A stretch of 64,000 nt of DNA. Source: Rosa chinensis (lineage: Eukaryota; Streptophyta; Magnoliopsida; Rosales; Rosaceae). Below the pieces are notes generated by a model. The model saw nothing but the letters and a program-made list of their open reading frames with translations. It was not told the origin of the DNA and did no database searches. The position numbers were made by a program, and so were the translations under genes. The DNA lies in NCBI RefSeq assembly GCF_002994745.2, contig NC_037094.1:19267001-19331000 (forward strand), given 5' to 3'. Below, one piece after another: positions 54,779 to 64,000 of the stretch. Position 1 is the stretch's first letter; each line of letters opens with the position of its first letter.

Positions 54779-56558
54779 CTGTAGTTACATATACAATCCA
54801 ATTAAAATTTTAGATCATAATCGTCATTCATGATAATTTATCAATCAACTTGATTCCAAAGAGTAGGACAACAATTCTAAGAAGTGATTAGTCAGATAAA
54901 TAGATAGACAGATGTATGCAGCTACATGTTTAGGGAGACATTTAAGTCTACGATGAATTTGTGTTTGACAAATGATAATGTGAAACATATTACCTAGTTA
55001 GGCCCAAAGAATACGCTTATTTCTATACCTTAATATCTAATGGAATAGTCCTGTCTTTATAATATATAGATATATTGAGAACAATTGTCAGAAGCAAATC
55101 CACAAACTAAACATGGAAAAAACAAATATTATCACTTAATAAACAAATATTAAGAATATTGTAATAAACTAAGCACAAATTGCATAAAAGCATATGCAAC
55201 GAAAAACAGAGAAAAGAAAAACCTGCCTCTGAAAATGATCTGACGTGAAGAAAAAAAAATTCATTTGAACTAAAAAAGAAAGGCAATGTTAATAATCTAA
55301 TAGTCTAGCTGCCAGTGATATGCAGCTAATTAGTCAAATCTACAGAGATTAATCAAATCGTCTACAAAGAACTGCAATTTGCACAATTTCACTCTATACC
55401 CAAACCAACTTTAGCATACAAAGACAATTCTAAAGTATCCACATTTGGAATTTTCCAACTGTAAAACTCTAGAAACTAAAAACCCAAATGCTTACACGAC
55501 TTGGACTAAATCGTAATATCAAAAAGACAATGAAATTCAACACTGTGCTGTAATAGATTAATTAATACCCATAGAGGTTTACCCAATTCTTACTGTTCTT
55601 GATTTCAATTCCCCCGCCGAGGTCGGTGGAATATGAAGCTCGATTTGGATAGAGGCTGCCCGAAAAGGATGAACCACTATTTTGTATTTTTTATCGCTGA
55701 TGTCGATGGATTATGAGACTGGATTTCGATTTTGATAGAGATTTCCGGAAAAGTATGAGGTCGGTTGCAACCCTTGGTTTAATAAGGATCAACTGTGGTT
55801 CTCTACATTGCCTCAAGACAGAGACTTCTGGAAAAGTACTCGCGTGTGAGGGATTAGAGTAGACGGCTCTAGAAGAGAGAAGAAGATCAGATAGATACAC
55901 AACGGAACAAAAAAATCTCAAAGAAGGGCAAAACGGTCTTTTCCCGCTCCACAAACTGTTCCTGACTATTCCTAAGCCCCGTGAACTGTTCCTTACTGTT
56001 GCCTTAGGAACAGTGGAACAGTGAAACTCAACTTTAGTATATAGTAAATATCTAAATAAGCTCGTTCGTTTATTGAGTCTGACCAAAAATTCAACAAGTC
56101 AATCCACACAGGTTCATATTTGTATCTTAAATTAGGGTTTAGGTAAGGCTTCAGGCTAAGCTTAACACTATTATTATATACGGCGTTGGATTTCCTTTGT
56201 ATTATTTTATAGTGAATCCAACCCATGCTAACCACTTGGTCTAAGCTGACTTTCCATTTTGAAAGCTTAATTTCGAGGAATAACCTTCGGCCCGATATCA
56301 ACGTATAGGTTACTAGCAGTGTTTCTTGAATAAGACGTCTTAATGACCTCTTAACTCATCATGGATGTATCTCTTGGTGCAATAACTCACCAAAACGCAG
56401 ACATTTTTCTCAGTACATGCTAGCTCGCACACTGATCTTGACCGTTACCAGGGTTGGTAGCTGTTGCATAAGCAGCAGCCCTAACAAGTCGTCAAATCAT
56501 TCTTGCATCGCCGGCAGGGAATTTTGATCAATCATTATTCATTCTAACGTATCTAAGC

Positions 56559-56589
<31 letters not shown>

Positions 56590-56803
56590 TCGATCCAAAA
56601 TAATTCATCACAAGATTAATAAGAGATGAGACTAATGATTAGTTATTTGGTCTAATGACATAATTCTCATTTCATAATTGAAAGTCTTGAGTTCGGCTTG
56701 CTTATAGACGTTTACAAATTATTGTACAATCACTACATAAGTTCATTAACACTTTGCCACATTTAATTGATTTCACAAGATGTAAATTTTGTCTCGATGA
56801 GTT
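54779..56803. other. No clear gene
   Basis: AT-rich. ORFs at 55691-56301 on the minus strand overlap each other without family resemblance. An (AT)n microsatellite is at about 56559-56586. This may include 5' exons or the promoter of the gene at 51855-54778. Confidence 0.4.
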
Positions 56804-58348
56804 CACTACTAGAAAAATGGCCACTAGCCACCCCCTTTTAGATACTTTTTATTAACCGTGTCATTTGGCATAGCAAATGGCACCCTTTTTTATTTTCAGT
56901 TTTCTTTGCTCTAGAGGTACCGATGACTGTAGCAAAATATAGGGTAAAATTGACAAAATATTTTGCTACCACAGACATTGGTATCCATTGATAAATTATA
57001 AATTTAAATTGATGCAGTAAAATTATATATTAAAATTAATATCTAATTTAGATACGGATAAAGGTATGGACAAATATTCACAAATATAGATACTTATAAC
57101 CGTATCTAGCAATGGATACCAAAAACAGTAGCCTTTCATTCTACACACACAAAACTGTATCTAGCAAATGTCTTTTTTTCTTTTTTATTATTAATCAACC
57201 ACATTATAAACTTTTTTTTTCCATCAAAAACCACTTTATATTTAACTTTTTCTTTTCTTTCTTTTTTTCTCGACAATTTTTCATTATTCCATTCAATATA
57301 CACATTTATCCTAAAAAATAAATAAAGTTATTCAATGTTATCCATTTCCCAAAAAAAAAAAAACAAGAAAAAAATCTGTTATTCACTCCTTATCCCATTA
57401 ACTTTTTAAGACTTCAATCCAAAACAAAAAACTATTTTAGACGTGAAGCCATCTTCTCCATTCTCCAGTACTGTATAAGAAGTATTCTTCTTCTCATTCT
57501 TTCAACTCTCAGACTTTATCTCCTTCATCAATCTCGTTCAAGAAGCAATATATATCTGGCTACCATCTCCCCCATCAACAGGTATTAAAATCACATAAAC
57601 TCAGACTTGATACACACACACACATATATATTGGGATTTAATAATAAATTCTAATCTTTCAGCAGCCATTTATTCATCTCAGATGAAGGTGATCATTCAC
57701 TTGCTTCAAGTTTGCCTGAGATCTACCAGAGAATATAATATGGGTTGATCGATCTGGGTCTATAAGCCGATTCGTCTTCTTCAACTCCAATTTGGGTTAC
57801 TTGACCTGCTGGGTAGTTTGAATTATTGCTTGTTTGATTGTAGCAAGTTTGGGACGAGGGCGGAGGAGAGAAAATTGCCGCCCGATCTAGATGAGACAAG
57901 TTTTGATTGGACTCTTCAAGTATTATACAGAGTATACAGAATTCTATACAGAGTATACAGAATTTAAAACACTCCTTGTATTTTACCTGGCTAAATACCT
58001 AAATTAATACCAAAGAAATACATAAATAAATTGTTAATAAATAAAACAAAATAAATTGTTGATAAATAAAAAAAAATTGTTAATAAAGGAAACAAAATAA
58101 ATTTCGTCCAAAAAAAAAAGAGAAAACAAAATAAATTAAAAGTTGATAATAGATGGACCCCACAGCAATAAATTGAGATACTGATATAAAAACCGTATCT
58201 TTTGACTACTGGAACCTGCAATAGAGAATACCCTTTTTTATTCCGTGGCTGCACCGTATCTAATGAGTTTTAGATACAGTTATCCATATTTTTTAAAGCA
58301 AAAGATACAGAATAAAATATGTATCCTATAAGGCTTATTCTAGTAGTG
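56804..58348. mobile_element. CACTA transposon 3, non-autonomous, 1,545 bp
   Basis: Begins CACTACTAGAA at 56804 and ends with the inverse TTCTAGTAGTG at 58348, flanked by the duplication GTT (56801-56803, 58349-58351). Subterminal AGATAC/GTATC motifs occur in both orientations at both ends. The interior has no transposase. 57420-57720 resembles a gene leader (CT-rich, with a possible GT donor near 57583) and may be captured host sequence. Confidence 0.88.
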
Positions 58349-58699
58349 GTTTATATCTTAGGACCGGGCTTCATTTCCTACTTTGTATAAAGGATTTCTT
58401 CTTGTGTAATTAATTAGACTTCTTCACATTTATATACCTCATATTTTGTTCAGGTATTCATGTTTCACTACTACAAAAATGTCCTAAGGGGACACATAAA
58501 ATAGGGACAAATGAAAGATGTGTGCCTCTAAGTGAGCAATAGGTACATAAGAAGATATGTGTGCCTTTTGTTAGAAAATGGACGCATGAAGTGTCCCCAT
58601 TTGATAAAAATACCACATACACATTGCAAATATGTAATTCTAATCTCCACATTCTCTCTCCTCTGTGAAAAGGGACAGAAGAAGTGTCCCTATATGATA

Positions 58700-59997
58700 C
58701 AAATACCACATACGCACTGAGATACCTATTTTTCTCAGTCTCTCTCCCCTTCCATTGTGTATTGTGTCTCTGATCAAAAGACAGAGAAAAGGAAGCGTAT
58801 ATTCGGGTCAACTCTCTCCACTTCTTCACAACCTTTTGCGCCAACACACACATCTCTTCCCTCCATTTCTGTCTCATTCTTACCCAGATCTATTTCTCTC
58901 TTATTCTTACCCAGATCTATTTCTCTCTCATTCTTCTCCCTCCACCCAAATTGTTCTTCTTAACCAATAATCAATGTTTTACTCATCGCAACTACCACCA
59001 TGTGTCCTTGTTTCTAGTATTCTATCAAGTTCCCAGGTTATCTGAGTCTCCGGAATCGATCCCGTTCCAAACTGCCATCTCACCAATTTGTTCGTGGGTA
59101 TGCAAAGAGCACCAAGCCTCACTTCCCTGGCCTCTTCTTGTATGCCTTCAAAGGTGCTTCTCATACCTCAATGATACCGTCAGTTTGAAACTAGAAAAAT
59201 TAATTCTCATGTTTAATGGGTTTATTGGGTTTCAGTTATTGATGAAAATTACTAATGTAATTTGATAGTTTGGGACATTTCAGAGCAAAATTTTGCTTCA
59301 GTTCTTCCAAAGCTTGATATCTCTTCTTTGTGCCCACCAACTCTATATTTACGTTTATCAATGTTTCTTTGACGTTGTGCACTGAAAGTTATAGTTCCCT
59401 TGTTCATTTATAATTGGACTTGTAATCTGAGTGGAATACTTATTTTAGGTCGAAATTTGGGTTCTATTATCAATTGTCAATTCATACATTATTCCCTCTG
59501 AAGTTTGAAAATTGTTTTGGAAGGATATTTTTGTTTTTCAATACTATTGTGAATTTGAAATGTGAGTTCAGTACAATGAAATTTGAATAAAGCTATGGTA
59601 ATGTGATTTATGATTTACAGCATTAGGTAATCAACAAGTTTCTCCGTCCTAACTTTGAAAGGCATTTCAGTTGTTGAGCTGGTTTGTTTTCTCATTTTTG
59701 TTTCTGATTTGATTAGATTCATATTCAGTAATGCTTTTAATTGTTATGTTGAAATTTCTTCCACTTATGCCACTGTGGAAATTGTTTGAACGTTTTGCTT
59801 TTCTGTAGGTTGTAGATTTGTGGGTTCATTGGCAACTTTGTCTCTATATAATTCAAGGTCTCAGGCTTCTCAAGAGTGGATGTCCCTTACACTACAAATT
59901 AGAGCTATGACAGCGAGGGTGTTGCACAATCATTCTTACTGAAAACCATTGCAGCTGAAAGGTGCCCCTATTCTTCAGCTGCCTCATTTTCAGTATT
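58700..59997 (+). other. 5' region of CACTA 4
   Basis: Pyrimidine-rich from 58730 to 58975, then AT-rich. It should hold the transposase promoter and leader, possibly with leader introns. No conserved coding sequence seen. Confidence 0.45.
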
Positions 59998-62900
59998 ATG
60001 GATAAAGAATGGGTATTTTTGCACCGGCGTAGTGATGAATATTTGCTTGGCCTTCGAGCTTTCATCTCCCATGCAGTGGCTGTTGCTGGGATTGATGGAA
60101 ACATCAAGTGTCCATGTAAAGTTTGTGGTAATAGACATCAGAGATCAGTTACAGATGTTGAAGATCATCTACATATAAGTGGAATGGATGATATTTATGC
60201 TAATGGTATCTGGGACAAGCATGGCGAGACAATCCCTAATGTAACTGATGAAATTCACCATATGTTTCAGAATGAGGATATGTCCAGCTTGTTGGCTGAT
60301 GCCTTTGGGATGCATGATTATATGGCTGAACTAGATGTTGTTGATGAACAATCCTCTCCTCCATATGGGCCAACTCCCTATGCTGCCAAGTTCTTCAAAA
60401 TGGTCGAGGAGGCCCAAACAGAATTGTATCCAGGTTGTGGGAAATCAAAACTATTATTTTTGGTGCGTTTGTACCAGGTCAAAACTATGTTTGGTATGAG
60501 TGATTCATGCTTGAATGCAATGTTGACCCTCATAAAACAGTGGTTCCCAAATGTGGATTTGCCTGAATCCTTTTACAAGGTGAAGAAGTTCATTACTGAC
60601 TTGGGTTTGACATATGAAAAAATTGATGCTTGCCCGAACGATTGTATGTTGTACTACAAAGAACATGCCAATGATACATCCTGCCATGTCTGTGGATCTT
60701 CTCGTTACAAGAGAGTTGCAGATTCTGAGAATCCAAGTCGTTCTCGAGTTCCTCAAAAGGTATTACGGTACTTCCCATTGGGCCCAAGACTTCAACGGCT
60801 TTACCTGTCACGATATACAGCTGAGTCCATGATTTGGCATGCTGAACATAGACCGAAAGATGATGTTTTGAGACACCCGGCAGATTCCAAGGCATGGGAG
60901 CAGCTTGATAGTATTGACCCAACATTTGGAAGTGAAGCACGCAATGTTCGTCTTGGTTTGGCTAGTGATGGTTTTAATCCATTTGGCACAATGAGTCAAT
61001 CTCATAGTACTTGGCCGGTTGTAATGTCAGTGTACAACCTTCCACCTTGGCTCTGCATGAAGAAACCATACCTTATGTTGTCTTTGCTTATTCCTGGCCC
61101 TACAAGCCCCGGTAATAATATAGATGTCTACCTTCGGCCTTTGGTGGATGAGTTGAAAATTCTATGGGAAGAAGGGATACCAACCTATGACGCATTTAAG
61201 AAGGAAGAATTCAACATGCGGGCTGCCGTTATGTGGACCATTAATGACTTCCCAGCATATGCTATGCTTTCCGGTTGGAGTACGAAGGGATATAAAGCAT
61301 GCCCTCATTGTGGCCATAGTACCAAGTCTTATTGGTTACCTAATAGTCAAAAATGTTGCTACCTAGGACATCGAAGATGGATTCCAATTCTGCATAGGTT
61401 TCAGAGATGGACAGTAGCATTCGACGGCCACCAAGAACATCAGTTACCCCTCATTACCATGACAGGTGCACAATGTTTGCAAGAATTAAGCAGTTTGAGA
61501 TTTAAGTTTGGCAAAAACATAAAACAATCAGAGAAAAACCCAAAGCGCAAGTGATCAGCTGTGGAAAAGCCCTATGATGGACCCTGGAAAAAGCAAAGTA
61601 TATTTTATGAGCTGCCATACTGGAAAGATCTGCTATTGAGACACAATCTTGATGTGATGCACATCGAGAAAAATGTCACGGACAGTGTGTTGGGGACCTT
61701 GTTGTCTATTGATGGAAAAAGCAAGGATACCTATAATGCTCGTATGGATTGTGTGAATCTTGGGATTAAAAAAAAATTGCATCTAGAGAGTGAAGGGGCT
61801 AGACCTCCGAAGGCAGCCTTCAACATGAAGACTGAGAACATGACCATGATTTGTGAAGTATTGGCTTCAAGTAAGCTTCCTGATGGAATAGCCTCTAATA
61901 TTGCTAAATGTGTTAGAGTTGGAGAGAGAAAGTTAATAGGCCTTAAAAGCCATGATAGCCATATTATAATGCAGTATTTGCTTCCCCTGGCTATCCGGTA
62001 TGCTCTCCCTAAATATGTTGCAAGGATCTTTATAGAGCTAAGCTCATTTTTTCGCATCTTGTGTACTAAGGTGGGAACTGTTGGCACTTTCAATTCTTTG
62101 TCAAAACGGATTGCAATAGTTTTGTGCTTGTTAGAGCATTTAATGCCTCCAGCCTTCTTTGACGTCATGGTTCACTTGCCAATCCACCTAGCTGATGAAG
62201 CTGCCATTGCTGGTCCAGTACATTTCAGATGGATGTTCCCAATTGAGAGGTGATCTATTATGCTACTTTCAGCTTAGCTTTATATTTGCATTAAATTAAT
62301 TTGCAAGTATAGTTCACTTGTTTTAGACTTACACAACTTATTGTTTGAATCAGAGTTAAATGCCTCCTGCCATTTTGGTTTTCCTAGAACTGCAAATCAA
62401 TCGATGCTTTATGGTAGAAGATAAAGGAGCTAGATAAATATGTTTATCTCATTAGGTATTCTGTTATGTCATGTAATGCCTCTAGTGATTATTCAAACCT
62501 ATAGTAAAGCACACAGAAAATGCTAGCTTGCTGTTTGCATGAATTAGCTGCAAAGATATTCCTTATTCATATCTCAGAAACATTGTTTCATCTTTTCTAT
62601 GCCTTCCAAGGAATTTGTAAATTTGGTTTGGGCTATCCCAAGACCCTCATCTTAATAATTGGTTTCTCATTAACACGTCTCACCATAATATATTGATGTA
62701 ATATTACAATGCAGATTTTTAGGAACACTGAAGAAATATGTTCTAAACAAAGCTAGGCCTGAGGGCAGCATTGCAGAAGGCTACATTGTGGAAGAATGCC
62801 TATCATTTTGCGGCATGTATCTTGGTGATACCACAGTGGGACGTATAAATCGGCCGGGGCGGAATGCTGATTTAACTGACAGTGGAAAACGTGTTGGGCT

Positions 62901-64000
62901 ATCTGTGTTTGCAAATCCTGGAAGATCACTTGGTGAGTTTAAATTATTCCAGCTAGATGATGCGGAATGGAATAGGGCACATCGTCATGTCTTGGACAAT
63001 ACACCTGAAGTTTGGCCATATAAACGGTGAGATTAATGTATTTGATATATCTGAATTACATAACTTGTGGTCATTCCTCAAAATTATTTCCATTCCAAGT
63101 TATATATTTTTGTTAACTGGAAGTTCACTTTGGTATAGTCCAGTGATTTTTCAAAATGAATTTTAAATTACATAATTATGAAATGATGCTGAGTAATAGG
63201 CTTGCTTTTGGTACAGAGTTGTGGCTCTGCTGAATATTGTTCCAATGTATTGTAAATATGAGGATATGTATTCAAGTGTTTCAATTAGGGAATGTTCTAC
63301 AAGATGGGCTCCAAACAACACGTAAACTTTTTGTGATAATGGTCTATAATGTTTGATGTTATTTCTATCTAAAGTAGAATTCCAATCATCCCTCATGCAT
63401 ATGACTTATACTTTTGTTATAGGAGCATCTACCTTCCTTAATGTACTATTTGAATAGGGTTGTTCTTTCCTGGCTTGTTTAGTTTCCATATTGTGAACAC
63501 TTTCCTTTATATCTCAGTTCCTAAAAACAATATTTTGGTTGCTAGGGAGTATGTTGAACGTGAGACAAGCAATTTAGGCCCACGTGTGAGTGCAATGGCT
63601 GCGGCTAATCAAGCAAATTGCTCTTTCCCTGCATACTTTGGCGACCTGGTAAGTGATTTTCACATATAGCACAAGTTAATTGTTAGTAGACATCATCCCT
63701 CATGAGTTCTTGTATCGCATAATAATATTGGAGTATTTATTAACACAGATTGATGACGATTACATGAATGGAGTTGGTGATATTAGTGAGGATTTTTTAG
63801 CCCTAGCTAGAGGTCCTACCCGGTGGGCTAGGCGTTGGACCAAGTATATTATGAATGGATATAGGTTTCATGTTAAATCTGTTGATGATGGTAAAACACA
63901 GAATAGTGGTGTGTTTGTCGAAATGGAGACAGATAATTATGCTACGGTCAATGACCCTAATCCTAAGTCTGATATGGTGGAATACTATGGCATATTAAAA
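59998..64000 (+). pseudogene. TNP2-type CACTA transposase, one in-frame stop, 3' end outside window
   Basis: Start ATG 59998 (MDKEWVFLHRR). Exons: 59998-62249, 62715-63026, 63546-63648 and 63749 onwards, with GT-AG borders and matching phases. Domains: transposase-associated zinc domain at residues about 3-78 (CPCKVCGN, HLHISGMDDIY); TNP2 transposase domain about 160-520 (KIDACPNDCMLYYKEH, CHVCGSSRYKR); then YWKDLLLRHNLDVMHIEKNV; DUF4218 at the end of exon 1 (LPLAIRYALPKYVARIF, VHLPIHLADEAAIAGPV); and DUF4216-like sequence in the last exon (GYRFHVKSVD). One in-frame TGA lies at 61552-61554 in a basic linker; the frame is open on both sides. The enzyme would cut and move CACTA ends. The single stop may make this copy inactive. 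Confidence 0.9.
62250..62714 (+). other. Intron 1 of the CACTA 4 transposase gene
   Basis: GAG|GTGATC donor and TGCAG|ATTTTT acceptor; joining them restores an Arg codon and the frame. AT-rich with no other feature. The next intron is 63027-63545. Confidence 0.8.

Larger units (their letters stand above)
58466..64000 (+). mobile_element. CACTA transposon 4, left part; continues past the window
   Basis: Begins CACTACTACAAAAATGTCC at 58466 with subterminal repeats built on GGGACA/TGTCCC and GTGTGCC (58485-58700). It contains a TNP2 transposase gene from 59998. The right end and target duplication lie outside the window; TTT at 58463-58465 would be the left copy of the duplication. Confidence 0.85.

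Noticed and set aside
55691..56301. Overlapping minus-strand ORFs of 131 and 102 codons
   Set aside because: Two frames overlap with no family resemblance or splice support; most likely chance.
58458..58877. 139-codon minus-strand ORF at the start of CACTA 4
   Set aside because: It covers the element end and its subterminal repeats; cysteine- and serine-rich chance translation.
1..64000. tRNA and rRNA genes
   Set aside because: I saw no convincing cloverleaf gene or rRNA segment. The CCA-like ends near LTRs are primer-binding sites, not tRNA genes. A tRNA scan was not possible here.

Overview
The window is nuclear DNA of a flowering plant, most likely a eudicot. The evidence is split genes with GT-AG introns, a plant CYP706-type cytochrome P450, plant invertase/pectin methylesterase inhibitor (PMEI) sequences, Tat-lineage Ty3/gypsy retrotransposons with two RNase H domains, and several CACTA transposons. 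I cannot name the species from sequence alone. Transposons make up most of it; only about 45-56 kb looks partly like ordinary host sequence.

Layout. (1) 1-2950: a truncated, frameshifted + strand copy of a Tat-lineage element, joined mid-RT to (2) an older Ty3/gypsy element at 2951 to about 33340. Its + strand pol (2951-7740) is broken by seven in-frame stops. An antisense plant-mobile-domain (PMD) gene (8093-30471, minus) follows, then a polypurine tract and a putative 3' LTR at 32238. (3) An 18,500-bp CACTA element (9511-28010, target duplication ACT) sits in what was an approximately 83-bp intron of that PMD gene. It carries minus-strand exon fragments resembling four host genes (heat-shock factor, PC4 coactivator, LARP6-type La motif, bHLH of the BPE/bHLH79 type). 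(4) A very young, intact Tat element (10747-22712, target duplication GTGTT) is nested in that CACTA. It has 517-bp LTRs differing at one seen base, a 1905-codon gag-pol ORF, an antisense three-exon gene with its own TATA box, and a 59-bp tandem array. The nest is therefore gypsy inside CACTA inside gypsy.

(5) 33558-46249: PMEI-like gene remnants on both sides of a second CACTA (34065-44709, target duplication TAG). That CACTA keeps the start of a TNP2 transposase and a well-preserved C48 (Ulp1-like) protease gene, and it hosts a non-autonomous LTR element (34640-40096, target duplication ACTCC) sharing its primer-binding site and about 300 bp of non-coding sequence with the Tat element. (6) 46445-46850: a small inverted-repeat element. 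(7) 48239-50246: an intact-looking two-exon CYP706-like P450. (8) 51855-54778: small exons of an unrecognised lysine-rich protein, with one exon pair duplicated. (9) 56804-58348: a 1.5-kb non-autonomous CACTA derivative (target duplication GTT). (10) 58466 to the window end: the 5' part of a larger CACTA element with a multi-exon TNP2 transposase gene that has one in-frame stop.

The genes form no pathway; their relations are parasitic and nested. The most unusual points are the gene-fragment-loaded CACTA, the two retrotransposon families that each place a different intron-bearing gene antisense between pol and the 3' LTR, and the matched autonomous/non-autonomous LTR pair. All calls come from reading the sequence and the translations by eye; no database search was run.
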